A DNA stretch of 64,000 nucleotides from CAYMYN01 sp964394665 (GCA_964394665.1 CAYMYN010000010.1:1-64000), one strand, 5' to 3'; numbered from the stretch's first letter, positions 50,479 through 59,962 are shown. The notes: generated from the letters alone by a model not told the origin. Program-made: numbers and translations.

Positions 50479-51846
50479 ATGATCCCGCTCCTCCTGGCCT
50501 CTCTCCTGGTCGGCGCCGCGGCCCAGGACGGGCGTGCCCCGCGCGCCGAGCTCGACCGGATCCTCGCCGGCCTGACCCCCGCCCAGCGCCTCGAGCGGCG
50601 CGTGACGCCCGAGGCGCTGGTGGTCGAGAAGGCCCGCCCGGCGGTGGTCTACGTGACCACCCAGAGCTTCCAGGAGGTGCGCGAGCCCATCTGGGGGCAG
50701 CTCGTCGGCCGCAGCCCGGTCACCGGCAGCGGCTCGGGGGTGGTGATCCTGAAGGAGGGCTTCGTGATCACCAACTACCACGTGGTGCGCGGCGCCCAGG
50801 CGATCCGGATCTCCTTCGCGCCCGAGTTCGACCGGGCCGCCTACTCCGCGACGGTGGTCTCGCGCCTCGCCGAGCGCGACCTCGCCCTGCTCAAGATCCA
50901 CGCCGGCCCCGAGCGCGAGTTCCCCACCCTCGGCCTCGGCACGAGCCACGACCTGATGATCGGCGAGCGCGTGCTCGCCATCGGCAATCCCCACGGCCAG
51001 GCCTTGACCGTCAGCTCCGGCATCGTCTCCGGCCTGCACCGCGACATCGTCGTGCCCACGGGCAGCGGCAACCTGCGCTTCGAGGGCCTGATCCAGACCG
51101 ACGCCTCGATCAACCGCGGCAACAGCGGCGGCCCGCTGCTCAACATCAACGGCGAGCTGATCGGCATCAACACCGCCACCGACGTGCAGGCCGACAACAT
51201 CGGCTTCGCGATCCCGGTCGATCAGTTGCGGATCGTGCTCGAGGAGCTCCTGAACCCCGACCGCTACGTCGCCTGGATGGGTTTCCGCGTGGCCAGCGAG
51301 GGCGATCCGCGGATCGTCGAGATCGTGCCCGGCGGCCCCGCCGACCTGGCCGGGCTGGTGGTCGGCGATCGGGTGCTGATGCTGGACGGGGCCGACGTGC
51401 GTCCCGAGGGCGCCTATCGCCTGGCGCGCCTCGCAGTGCAGCCCGGGCCCGCGGTGCGGCTCGCCGTGGAGCGCGCGGGGAATCGGATCGAGGTCGAGCT
51501 CGCGGCCTGGAACCACGTCGATGGCATGATCTTCGAGCGCATGGGCGTCCTGGTGCGGCCGACCGGACAGGGTGTCCGGCCGCTTCGGGCACAGCCGGGG
51601 AGCATGGGCGCGCTGGAGGTCGTGCGCGTGCTGCACGGCGGTCCGGCCGACGTGATCGAGATGCGGGCCGGCGACCTGCTCGAGAGCGCGCGGCCGCTCG
51701 ACGAGCCCGAGTTGCGCCGCCACTGGAGCTTCTTCGAGCCGCGCCAGCTCTACGCCTTGCTCGATCGCCTGCCGCCGGGAGCGCGCCTCGAGGTCGACGT
51801 GCGCCGCGGCCAACTGCGGAACACCGGGGTCCTGGTGCTGCGCTGA
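50479..51846 (+). CDS. HtrA/Deg-family serine protease with two PDZ-like domains
   Basis: The protein has 455 residues with a short signal peptide (LLLASLLVGAAAQ). The trypsin-like triad is His101 (TNYHVV), Asp134 (RDLALLK) and Ser216 (GNSGGP). A first PDZ (about 275-335; PGGPADLAGLVVGDRVL) and a second PDZ-like region (about 370-450; HGGPADVIEMRAGDLL) follow. It should act outside the inner membrane in protein quality control. Before phage entry it lay about 100 bp downstream of tRNA-Val. Confidence 0.93.
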   Translation: MIPLLLASLLVGAAAQDGRAPRAELDRILAGLTPAQRLERRVTPEALVVEKARPAVVYVTTQSFQEVREPIWGQLVGRSPVTGSGSGVVILKEGFVITNYHVVRGAQAIRISFAPEFDRAAYSATVVSRLAERDLALLKIHAGPEREFPTLGLGTSHDLMIGERVLAIGNPHGQALTVSSGIVSGLHRDIVVPTGSGNLRFEGLIQTDASINRGNSGGPLLNINGELIGINTATDVQADNIGFAIPVDQLRIVLEELLNPDRYVAWMGFRVASEGDPRIVEIVPGGPADLAGLVVGDRVLMLDGADVRPEGAYRLARLAVQPGPAVRLAVERAGNRIEVELAAWNHVDGMIFERMGVLVRPTGQGVRPLRAQPGSMGALEVVRVLHGGPADVIEMRAGDLLESARPLDEPELRRHWSFFEPRQLYALLDRLPPGARLEVDVRRGQLRNTGVLVLR

Positions 51847-52111
51847 GGGCGATCCGGGCCGCGCAGCGGGCCCGCCCGGGGGCCGGAACCGGGCGAGTGG
51901 GGGCGCGGTGGCGGGGCTGGGCACCCTCCGCCGACCCGGCTAGACTGGTCGCCCCTCCTGCTCCCCGCGGCCCCGCAAGCGGCCTACCCCGCCCCCCGAC
52001 CCGGGTCCACCGCGGCCCGGGGCCCTACAGCGGGCCGGGGTCCGGGGACGAAGGAAAGGGCCCCCAGCCCCGCCCCTGGTTCTCCCCCGCCCGCCCCGCC
52101 CCAGCTCCCCG

Positions 52112-52321
52112 ATGCACGCCTTCGTCCAGTTCACCGAGCGCTTCGGGAACATGCTCTCCCGCGCGCTGCTCACGGTCCTCTACTTCGGGGTCCTCGGGCC
52201 GTTCGCGATCTTCTATCGCTTCCTGGCCGACCCGTTGCACCTGCGCCGCCGACCCCAGGGGAACTGGTCCGCGTGGGTGGCCGACAACGAGACCCTCGCG
52301 GCCGCTCGCCGCCAAGACTGA
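52112..52321 (+). CDS. Small membrane protein of the carbamoyltransferase cluster
   Basis: The protein has 69 residues. One hydrophobic stretch (LLTVLYFGVLGPFAIFYRFL) is near residues 19-38. Its stop overlaps the carbamoyltransferase start in a TGATG, so the two are translated together. Small membrane proteins of this kind accompany O-carbamoyltransferase genes. A SxtJ-like assignment is possible but not proved. The 265 bp before it show no gene. Confidence 0.65.
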   Translation: MHAFVQFTERFGNMLSRALLTVLYFGVLGPFAIFYRFLADPLHLRRRPQGNWSAWVADNETLAAARRQD

Positions 52322-54111
52322 TGAACATCCTCGGCCTCTCCTTCTACTACCACGACTCCGCCGCGGCCCTGGTCCAGGACGGGCGCCTGGTCGCCGCCGC
52401 CGAGGAGGAGCGCTTCAGCCGACGCAAGCACGACTCGGGCTTCCCCCAGCTCGCGATCGACTTCGTCCTGGCGCGTGGGGGGATCACGATCCACGACGTG
52501 GACTTCGTCGTCTTCTACGAGAAGCCCTTCGTCAAGTTCGAGCGCATGCTGCTCACGGCGATGGCGACCTTCCCGCGCTCCTCGGCGGTCTTCCGCGAGT
52601 CGATGCAACGCTGGGTCTCCGACAAGCTCTGGATCAAGTCGATGATGAGCCGGAGCCTCGGGATCCCCTCCTCGAAGCTGCTCTTCGCCGACCATCACAT
52701 GTCGCACGCGGCGTCGAGCTTCTTCACCTCGCCCTTCGAGGAAGCCGCGATCCTGACCGTGGACGGTGCCGGCGAGTGGAGCACGTGCACCATGGGCGTC
52801 GGCCGCGGCAACAAGATCGAGGTCAGGAAGGAGCTGCGCTTCCCGCACTCCCTGGGTCTGCTCTACTCCGCCTTCACCGCCTACTGCGGCTTCGAGATCA
52901 ACGAAGGCGAGTACAAACTGATGGGCATGCACCCCTACGGTCAGCCCAAGTACGTGGACAAGATCTACGAGATCATCCACGTCGCCGAGGACGGCAGTCT
53001 GTGGCACGACATGCGGTACTTCGCGTACCACTACTCGCGCGACAACACGCTGGAGGAGGCGTTCGGCCGGCACTTCGGCCGCCCGCCGCGGGACCCCAAG
53101 CTGCAGGACAAGTCGCTGGATCCGTTCTACTGCGACATGGCAGCCAGCATCCAGGTCGTGACCGAGCAAGTGCTGCTCAAGATGATCACGCACCTGCACA
53201 AGGAGACGGGCAGCAAGAACCTGTGCCTGGCGGGGGGCGTGGCGCTCAACTCGGTCGCCAACTACAAGCTCCTCCGGAACGGCCCCTTCGAGAACCTCTA
53301 CGTGCACCCCGCCCCCGGGGACGACGGCGGTTCGGTCGGGGCCGCGTACTGGGCCTACAACCACCTGCTCGATCAGCCCCGCGGGCCGGCCCTCGACCAT
53401 GCCTACCTCGGCAGCGAGTACTCCGACGCCGAGGTGCAGGCCTTCCTCGACAAGTACGACATCCCCTACAAGCACTACCGGGACGACGAGGAGTTCTTCG
53501 AGTTCGCGTCCCAGGCCCTCGTGGACGGGATGGTCTGCGGCTGGTTCCGCGGTCGCTTCGAGTGGGGTCCGCGCGCCCTGGGCGCGCGCTCCATCATCGC
53601 CGACCCGCGCAAGCCGGAGATGAAGGAGAAGCTCAACGCGACGATCAAGTTCCGCGAGGCCTTCCGGCCCTTCGCGCCCTCGGTGCTCGAGGAACGCGCC
53701 GACGAGTTCTTCGACTTCCCCGACCCGGTCAAGCACTTTCCGGCCCGCTTCATGCTCTACGTGACGCCGGTGCGGCCGGAGAAACGCTCCGTGCTGCCGG
53801 CCATCACGCACGAGGACGGCTCGGGTCGCCTGCAGACGGTCTACAAGGCGACCAATCCGGCTTACCACCGCCTGATCGAACGCTTCGGCGAGAAGACGGG
53901 CGTGCCCGTGATCATGAACACGTCCTTCAACCTGAAGGGCGAGCCGATCGTCGAGCACCCCAGCCACGCCTTCAACACGTTCAGCCTCTCCGGCATGGAC
54001 CTCCTGTTCCTGAACAACTTCGTGATCGCCAAGGAAGCCAAGAAGCAGATCGCCGAGACACGCTTCACCCTGCGTCACGAGGGCGACTCGGTCACCGAGA
54101 TGGTCAGCTGA
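52321..54111 (+). CDS. O-carbamoyltransferase (NodU/TobZ/CmcH family)
   Basis: The protein has 596 residues, the normal length. The start ILGLSFYYHDSAAALVQDG, with HHMSHAASSFFTSPF and VDGAGEW, is the Kae1-like domain that transfers carbamoyl from carbamoyladenylate. The C-terminal YrdC-like domain has GRFEWGPRALGARSI and NTSFNLKGEPI. The substrate is probably a hydroxyl of a surface glycan, inferred from the neighbouring genes. Confidence 0.95.
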   Translation: MNILGLSFYYHDSAAALVQDGRLVAAAEEERFSRRKHDSGFPQLAIDFVLARGGITIHDVDFVVFYEKPFVKFERMLLTAMATFPRSSAVFRESMQRWVSDKLWIKSMMSRSLGIPSSKLLFADHHMSHAASSFFTSPFEEAAILTVDGAGEWSTCTMGVGRGNKIEVRKELRFPHSLGLLYSAFTAYCGFEINEGEYKLMGMHPYGQPKYVDKIYEIIHVAEDGSLWHDMRYFAYHYSRDNTLEEAFGRHFGRPPRDPKLQDKSLDPFYCDMAASIQVVTEQVLLKMITHLHKETGSKNLCLAGGVALNSVANYKLLRNGPFENLYVHPAPGDDGGSVGAAYWAYNHLLDQPRGPALDHAYLGSEYSDAEVQAFLDKYDIPYKHYRDDEEFFEFASQALVDGMVCGWFRGRFEWGPRALGARSIIADPRKPEMKEKLNATIKFREAFRPFAPSVLEERADEFFDFPDPVKHFPARFMLYVTPVRPEKRSVLPAITHEDGSGRLQTVYKATNPAYHRLIERFGEKTGVPVIMNTSFNLKGEPIVEHPSHAFNTFSLSGMDLLFLNNFVIAKEAKKQIAETRFTLRHEGDSVTEMVS

Positions 54112-54130
54112 CCGCGAATCCCCCCGAGCC

Positions 54131-55702
54131 ATGCGGACCGTCAACGTCATCCTCGCGATCCTCGTCAGCCTGGCCATCGCCGGCCTCGCCCTCGAGGGCG
54201 GCCTGCGCCTGGTCGGCAAGGGCCCCAAGCCCAGCCTGGTGCAGTTCGACCCGGTGCTGGGCTGGGCCAAGAAGCCAAATCACCGACACGTGCAGAAGGG
54301 CCCCGATCATCGGGTCGTGATCCGCACGAACGACCGCGGACTGCAAGACGACCCGCTGGCGAGCCTCGCCAAGCCCGAGGGCACGCTGCGGGTCATCATG
54401 CTCGGCGACTCGTTCGTGCAGGGTTTCTCGGTCGGGCGCGAGGACCTCTTCGTCGACCTGCTCGAAGGTCTGTGGCAAGCCGAGGGTCGCCGGATCGAGG
54501 TCATCAACGCGGGCACCCAGGCCTACGACACCGCCCAGGCGGTCGCCTGGCTCGAGCAGCACGGCGCGGCGTACCAGCCGGACGTCGTACTGCTCTTCCC
54601 GTACGAGAACGATCTGTACTGGAACTCACAACCCCACTACTTCGAGGCCCGCGGCGAACGCGACAAGCCGCGCTACGACGCGAACGGCGTGCGCGAGGCG
54701 CGTGAGTTCCGCCGCCCGCCCGAGCCCTCGGGGCTGGGACGGACCGCCGTCGGTGGATTGCTCGGCGGGCGCAAGGTGCTCGGCGACCCCGCCCAGCACG
54801 CGTTTCGGCCGGAGGGTTCCCAGCGCGCGATCTCCAAGGAGTTCGCGCCGTTGCTCGCGGCGCAGCCCGACTTCATGGACCTGGTGCGCGCGCACACCCT
54901 CGGCGCCTTGAGGGCTTTCCAGAAGCAGGCCGGTCAGCTCGGCGCGCGGGCGCTCGTCGTGCCGATCCCGGGCCAGACGCTCTACGACACCGAGGCCCAC
55001 GCGCGCATGACGAAGCGCCTGGGCGTTGCGGCCGACGCCTGGTCGCCGAATCGCCCGGTGGACCTGGTGCTGGCGTTGGCCCGGGAACTCGGGCTCGATG
55101 CGCTCGATCCGCGCGCCTTCCTGACCGAGCAGCAGACCGCCGGCGTGAAGCTCTACCACCCGCACGACTGGCACTTGGGGCCGGAGGGCAACCGCGCCTT
55201 CGCGAGCTTCCTGCACCGGGAGCTGGACCGCGCCGAGATCTTCCCGCCCACCCATCGCGCGACCCGCTCCGCCGAGTTGCCCCCCGTGGCGCCGGCGGGT
55301 GTCCCCTTCTGGGCCAAGCTCTACGGCGTGTTGTGGGCGCTGCTGACCGCGCTCTACTTCGGGACCTACCGCTCCGAGCCCTTCTGGCGTCCGCCGCTGG
55401 CCGTGGCCGGCATGCTGGGGGCGATCTTCGCCATCGTGCTCGGCGTGCACTGGCTCGCCGGACTCCTACCTCCCGAGGCCGGCCAGGCGCTCGTGATCGG
55501 GGGCGTGGTAGCGATCCTGGGCTTCATCGCGTACAAGCTCGGAAGGCGCCTGGGTACGATCGCCGAGCTGATCCGGGCCTTCGTGATGCGCGGCCACTGG
55601 TACCTCATGCCGCTGGTGGTCGTGTTGCTCACGGTCGGCAGCCTGCTGGTCGTGGCCGCCAGCTCGCCCTTCGTCGCCCCCTTCATCTATACGCTGTTCT
55701 GA
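54131..55702 (+). CDS. SGNH-hydrolase with a membrane-bound, DUF5989-like C-terminus
   Basis: The protein has 523 residues. An N-terminal membrane segment precedes the SGNH domain: GDSF with Ser94, then the catalytic D-x-H as HDWHLGPEGN with Asp346 and His348. The C-terminal 120 residues have three hydrophobic helices, the last ending in RGHWYLMPLVVVLLTV and APFIYTLF, which resembles the DUF5989 family. The enzyme probably adds or removes an acyl group on a glycan. It follows the carbamoyltransferase by 19 bp. Confidence 0.85.
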   Translation: MRTVNVILAILVSLAIAGLALEGGLRLVGKGPKPSLVQFDPVLGWAKKPNHRHVQKGPDHRVVIRTNDRGLQDDPLASLAKPEGTLRVIMLGDSFVQGFSVGREDLFVDLLEGLWQAEGRRIEVINAGTQAYDTAQAVAWLEQHGAAYQPDVVLLFPYENDLYWNSQPHYFEARGERDKPRYDANGVREAREFRRPPEPSGLGRTAVGGLLGGRKVLGDPAQHAFRPEGSQRAISKEFAPLLAAQPDFMDLVRAHTLGALRAFQKQAGQLGARALVVPIPGQTLYDTEAHARMTKRLGVAADAWSPNRPVDLVLALARELGLDALDPRAFLTEQQTAGVKLYHPHDWHLGPEGNRAFASFLHRELDRAEIFPPTHRATRSAELPPVAPAGVPFWAKLYGVLWALLTALYFGTYRSEPFWRPPLAVAGMLGAIFAIVLGVHWLAGLLPPEAGQALVIGGVVAILGFIAYKLGRRLGTIAELIRAFVMRGHWYLMPLVVVLLTVGSLLVVAASSPFVAPFIYTLF

Positions 55703-55732
55703 GCGGCTCCCCGGCGAGCCGTCGATTCCATC

Positions 55733-55864
55733 ATGGGCAACTTCCTGCGCGAGAACTGGCTCTGGATCGTGACGCCGATCGTCCTCCTGGTGATCGCCCT
55801 CGCCTGGGTGTTCTACAACCTCGGCAGCGGCGAGGACGGCCAGTTCGTCTACAACATCTTCTGA
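55733..55864 (+). CDS. 43-residue DUF5989-like membrane protein
   Basis: The small frame codes for MGNFLRENWLWIVTPIVLL and on to FVYNIF. One transmembrane helix fills the centre. It resembles the C-terminus of the upstream SGNH protein and the family seen beside carbamoyltransferases. The short length has caused such genes to be missed. It ends the plus-strand operon. Confidence 0.75.
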   Translation: MGNFLRENWLWIVTPIVLLVIALAWVFYNLGSGEDGQFVYNIF

Positions 55865-55895
55865 TCCGGGGCCCCGGAACGGCGCGCGCGGCCGC

Positions 55896-56957
55896 TCACC
55901 GGGGCGAGAGGTCGAGCCCGAACCGCCGCAGGAGCTCGAAGCCCCCGCAGGCCTCCGCCGCGACGAGGTGCAGGCGGACAGCGTCGTCGATCATGACGCG
56001 CTTGAGGGCCGTGGGGTCGGCGCCCGCGAGGTTGGTGCCGCCGCGGGTCGTGACCGCCGAGGCAAAACCCGCCCGGCGCACCGCTTCCGCGCTGGCGGCG
56101 TTCTGGTCCCAGGGCCGGCCGAAGGGATAGGCGAAGCTGCGCGGCGCCTGGCCCAGCCCGCGCTCGAGCGCGAGGCGCGAGCCCTCGACCTCCGCGAATT
56201 GGCGCTCGGCCCCGAGCGTCGCGAGCACCGGATGGTTCACGGTGTGGGCCCCCAGCTCGCATCCGGCGTCCCGTAGCCGCCGCGCCCCCTCCCAGGTGAG
56301 GTAGAGCCGCTCGCACAGGGCGCGCTCGTCGCCGCCCGACTCGGCGAACAGGGCATCGATCAGGGAGTCGCGTTCATCGGGATCGGCCTCGTACTTGAGC
56401 TCGCGCTTGAGCAAGTACGCGACGCGCTCGCCCTCGGCCGCGATCTGGTGCAGGCGGATCGCCAGCGCCTCACGCGTGACGCGCGGAGCCAGGGCCGCGA
56501 CGAGATCGTCCGCCCCCAGGCGATCGAGCAGCCAGAAGAACTTGTGCGTCCAGTTCACGCGCCGTTCGTCGAGGGGTCGACTCTCGAGGTAGATCGTGGC
56601 CGGCGCGCCCAGCTTGCGCAGCAACGGCAGGAGCTGGCGCTCGTTGTCGCGGTAGCCGTCGTCCATCGAGAGGGCCACGAGGCTGCGGCCCGACCCGCGC
56701 GCCAGGCGCTCCACGCCCTCTCCGACCGTGCACAGCTCGTGGTGCGCGCCGAGGAAGCGCAGCAGGCGCTCGAGCTTGGCGAGCGAGATGCGCATGTCGG
56801 GCGCGAGGTCGCCGTTGACTTCTGGATCGTCGACGCAGTGCCCGGCCAGGATCGTCAGGCGCCGCGGCATGAGCCGCGACAACACGGCGTGCAGACCGGT
56901 GTGGAAGAGGAAACGCGCGTAGAGCTCGCGCAGGATGTTCTTGATGCGGTGCTTCAA
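55896..56957 (-). CDS. Polysaccharide deacetylase (NodB-type)
   Basis: The protein has 353 residues if it starts at the TTG at 56957, which gives the natural N-terminal amphipathic helix (LKHRIKNILRELYARFLFH). An ATG at 56870 would leave only four residues before the first strand. The metal and catalytic motifs are ALSMDDGYRDN (Asp-Asp) and HTVNHPVLATL (two His), then FAYPFGRPWDQN. It should remove acetyl groups from a surface glycan. The 163-bp inverted-repeat element begins 4 bp upstream, and the frame runs through it. Confidence 0.88.
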   Translation of the reverse strand: MKHRIKNILRELYARFLFHTGLHAVLSRLMPRRLTILAGHCVDDPEVNGDLAPDMRISLAKLERLLRFLGAHHELCTVGEGVERLARGSGRSLVALSMDDGYRDNERQLLPLLRKLGAPATIYLESRPLDERRVNWTHKFFWLLDRLGADDLVAALAPRVTREALAIRLHQIAAEGERVAYLLKRELKYEADPDERDSLIDALFAESGGDERALCERLYLTWEGARRLRDAGCELGAHTVNHPVLATLGAERQFAEVEGSRLALERGLGQAPRSFAYPFGRPWDQNAASAEAVRRAGFASAVTTRGGTNLAGADPTALKRVMIDDAVRLHLVAAEACGGFELLRRFGLDLSPR

Positions 56958-56960
56958 GCT

Positions 56961-57123
56961 AGTGGGGTGGGTCAGACATTCGGCGCCTAGGTCGGCTCGA
57001 ATGGGCGTTCCTGGCAAGGCGCGTCGACGACGCGTATTCGCTGTGATACTCGGAGGAGACGCAACGCCGCCAGGGGCGTTCAGGCGGGCCGACCTAGGTG
57101 CCGAATGTCTGACCCACCCCACT
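56961..57123. repeat. 163-bp element with 36-bp terminal inverted repeats
   Basis: The ends (56961-56996 and 57088-57123) are inverted copies with one mismatch in 36 bases, starting AGTGGGGTGGGTCAGACATT. No transposase is encoded. It fills the space between the GNAT stop (57127) and the deacetylase start. It looks like a REP-type or miniature transposable element. It could also form a long hairpin in the operon RNA. Confidence 0.85.
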
Positions 57124-57126
57124 CGT

Positions 57127-58230
57127 TCAGCCCATGGTCTCGTCGTCGCGGTCCCCGTCGGTGAAGTACCAGCGGGACGGCTCGCGGGCCGCGGCCACGA
57201 GCGGGTGATCCGCGACCAGGGGGTGCAGGATGATCGTGAGGTGGTTCTCCGGCCGCGGCGGGCGGAACCCGGCCTCCGCGAGCCGCTCGCTCCACCACGA
57301 ACCGTCGATCGCCGTGGCCTCGACCACCGAGGTTCCGGCGGTCTCGAGGCAGGCCAGGCCCAGCTCGAGCGCGGCGGAGACCGCGCGCCCGTCCGCGCCG
57401 ACCAGGTCGACGAGGTAGCCGGTTAGGCTGCCCTCGCGGGGCAGTTGGACCACCGTGTAGGCCACCAGGTCGCCCGCGCCGTCGAAGAGGCCCAGGGCGC
57501 GGTGCAGACCCGACGAGCCGCGCAGGAAGCGCCAGGTGAGGTAGTCCGCGTCGCGTCGCACGGCCAGGCCGAAGCCCGCGGTCGCGCGCGCGGCGAGTTC
57601 CCCCGCGGCCTCGGGGAAACGCGGCAGCACGCGGGGCGTGAGCCCACCCCCGGCGGCCCGCAGCCGCCCGCGCGCGCGCAGGGCGATCAGCCGCTCGAAG
57701 GGCAGGGCCAGGGCCCGGGCCCGACCCTCGCGGGAACGCGCGCGCCAGGCGCTCCTGTCCGCCGCCAGCACGGCCGTCCAGGGCCGCAGGGTGCCGACCC
57801 GCTCCCAACCCAGCTCGAGGAAGATGGGCGCCGAGCGGCGGTTGGGCAGGCCGAAGACCAGGGGCCATCCCGCGGCCCGGGCGGCCTCCAGGGCGGCGCG
57901 ATCGAGGGCGCTGAACAGGCCGCGCTTGCGCCAGGCCGGATGGGTCATGACGTCCCCGGTCTGGCCGATGACCGCTTCGCTCGCGGGGTCGGCGCCGACC
58001 CGCGCGCGGCGCGGGTTGATCGCGTAGCCCGAGACCGCGGGCCCGCCCGGGGCGCGGGTGACGAAGGACAGCGAGCTCCCGTGCGGGCAGCGGTCGTAGC
58101 GCCACGCCAGGTCCCGGGCGGCGAGCGCCTTGCGGAAGCAGGCGTTGAACAGCTCCGCCTGCTCCCCGCGCTCGTCCGGTCCGCAGCGGACCACCTCGAA
58201 TCCCGCCGCGCTGTGCGCCGTGCCCTCCAT
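57127..58230 (-). CDS. GNAT-family acyltransferase
   Basis: The protein has 367 residues from the ATG at 58230; an upstream start at 58281 is possible. The N-terminal part has GQTGDVMTHPAWRKRGLFSA, with the R-x-x-G-x acetyl-CoA binding loop, and PLVFGLPNRRSAPIFLELGW, typical of two-domain GNAT proteins in glycan clusters. The C-terminal part is a second GNAT-like domain. It may acylate a sugar or amino sugar. It precedes the deacetylase on the same strand. Confidence 0.8.
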   Translation of the reverse strand: MEGTAHSAAGFEVVRCGPDERGEQAELFNACFRKALAARDLAWRYDRCPHGSSLSFVTRAPGGPAVSGYAINPRRARVGADPASEAVIGQTGDVMTHPAWRKRGLFSALDRAALEAARAAGWPLVFGLPNRRSAPIFLELGWERVGTLRPWTAVLAADRSAWRARSREGRARALALPFERLIALRARGRLRAAGGGLTPRVLPRFPEAAGELAARATAGFGLAVRRDADYLTWRFLRGSSGLHRALGLFDGAGDLVAYTVVQLPREGSLTGYLVDLVGADGRAVSAALELGLACLETAGTSVVEATAIDGSWWSERLAEAGFRPPRPENHLTIILHPLVADHPLVAAAREPSRWYFTDGDRDDETMG

Positions 58231-58345
58231 GGCTACCAAGGTAGCGCCCCACGGGCCGCGTCGTGAGCGCGGCGCCCGCACGTCACGCGGCTCGCGACCC
58301 CAGCGGGCCCCGCGCGAGCGAGGGCGTCGGCGGCGCGCGCGGAGC

Positions 58346-59764
58346 TCAACCCTCCGCCAGGGCGCGCTTCATCACGTTCGAGCTCTTGGGCGGCGGCACC
58401 AGGCCGACCGCGCGGCCCAGGCGCTTGCGGCCGTAGAGCGGGTTCTCGAGGTAGTACAGCATGCGCTCCATGAAGCGCCGCGCCCGCTGGTTGTAGCCGT
58501 AGTACCACTGCTCGTAGGAGCGCACCATGTTCTTGCGCATCTCCTCGAGCTCGAGCTGGGTGAAGTGCTCGTGCTTGTAGGCCGAGCGGTTCGAGCTGAC
58601 GTAGTTCTCGCGCAGGTCGGTGACGTCGATGTTCGCCAGGTAGCCGTCCCACGACTCGGTGCCGATCAGCGGGTTGAAGACCGAGACGCGCACGAGATCC
58701 GGCCCGGCCAGGCGCAACACCTTCTCGGTCTCCTCGATGTCCTGCTTGGTCTCGCCCGGGCTGCCCACGATCAGGTAGACCTTGGCCCAGATGCCCGCGC
58801 GGCGCGTCATGCGCGCGGCCTCGACGATCTGCTCGGGCGTGAGGTCCTTCTTGAGCACGTCCAGCATGCGCTGGCTGCCGGACTCCCAGCCGTAGTAGAT
58901 GCGGCGGCACCCGGCGCGGTGCATGTGCTTGAGCAGCGGATAGTCGACGCAGTCCGCGCGGGTGTTGGCGATCCACTCGAACTTGAGACCGCGGCGAATG
59001 ATCTCGTCGCACATCTCGTGGATGCGTTTCTTGCGCAGGGTCAGGATCTCGTCGACGAAGAGCACGACGCCGGGGTCGTAGGTCTTCACGATGTGCTCGA
59101 GCTCGTCCACGATCAGCTCGGTCGAGCGCACGCGGAAGCCGCGGCCGGTGAGCTCCTTCTGGCAGAAGATGCACTTGAAGGGGCATCCACGCGTCGTGAA
59201 GATGTACGCCAGGCGCTCGGGGTTGAGCTGGAAGTACTTCTCCATCGGCAGCAGGTGCCGCGCCGGCATCGGCAGCTCGTCGAGCTTCTTGATCAGCGGC
59301 GGCGCCGGGTTGTCGATCGTGAGCTGGCCGTCGCGCAGCGCGGCCAGGCCCGGCACCTGCGCGAGTTCGTTCTCGTCCCCGCCCTCGAGGGCGCGCACGA
59401 ACTGCGGCATGGTCTCCTCGCACTCGCCCTTGATGACGTAGTCGAAGTGGCCGCTGTCGAGGAAGATCCCCTGGTCGACCGAGGCGTGCGGGCCGCCCAT
59501 GATCGTGATCTTGCCGCGCTCCTTGGCGTACTTCGCCCAGGCGATCGCGCGCCGGATGTTCGGCGTCAGCGCCCCGAAGCCGATGATGTCGTTGCGCTCG
59601 ATGACCTCGCGCATGTACGAGTCGTTGACGATGCGCTCGTCGCAGAGCTCGACCGGCAACCCGGCCTTCTCCATGGCGGCCCCGATGTAGGGGATGCCCA
59701 GGACCATCGCGAGGGGGTCCTCCTGGACGTGCGGCTTGACGTAGGTGAGGAGGGTCTTGCGCAT
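58346..59764 (-). CDS. B12-binding radical SAM protein
   Basis: The protein has 472 residues. The N-terminal third has a cobalamin-binding fold (GIPYIGAAMEKAG, then IIGFGALTPN, then IMGGPHASVDQG). The radical SAM cluster motif is CPFKCIFC. Later VLFVDEILTLRKKR and YYGWESGSQRMLDVLKKD are also typical. Such enzymes often methylate or rearrange secondary metabolites or lipids. Its substrate in this glycan region is unknown. Confidence 0.93.
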   Translation of the reverse strand: MRKTLLTYVKPHVQEDPLAMVLGIPYIGAAMEKAGLPVELCDERIVNDSYMREVIERNDIIGFGALTPNIRRAIAWAKYAKERGKITIMGGPHASVDQGIFLDSGHFDYVIKGECEETMPQFVRALEGGDENELAQVPGLAALRDGQLTIDNPAPPLIKKLDELPMPARHLLPMEKYFQLNPERLAYIFTTRGCPFKCIFCQKELTGRGFRVRSTELIVDELEHIVKTYDPGVVLFVDEILTLRKKRIHEMCDEIIRRGLKFEWIANTRADCVDYPLLKHMHRAGCRRIYYGWESGSQRMLDVLKKDLTPEQIVEAARMTRRAGIWAKVYLIVGSPGETKQDIEETEKVLRLAGPDLVRVSVFNPLIGTESWDGYLANIDVTDLRENYVSSNRSAYKHEHFTQLELEEMRKNMVRSYEQWYYGYNQRARRFMERMLYYLENPLYGRKRLGRAVGLVPPPKSSNVMKRALAEG

Positions 59765-59962
59765 CGGTGCGGAACTCTGGGAGCGGGCGCGGGGGGAGGT
59801 CGGGGGGCGGGCCGGGCCGGGAGGGGGCCCCTCCGGGTATCGACCGACGACTGGGCCGAAATCTACCCTGCGCGTGAGGTTTCGGCAACGAAGCCCGCCC
59901 TCCGGGCCGACCGGGCCGCCTGGGGGCGCGGCCCGGGGCGCCGGGATCCGGGGGCCCCTGGC

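Noticed and set aside
50128..51924. Minus-strand open frame of 598 codons through attR into htrA
   Set aside because: The host part is antisense to the HtrA gene. Only the phage part (50128-50353) matters, as a possible integrase tail.
56961..57123. Insertion sequence
   Set aside because: At 163 bp it is too short to encode a transposase; it is treated as a nonautonomous or REP-type element.
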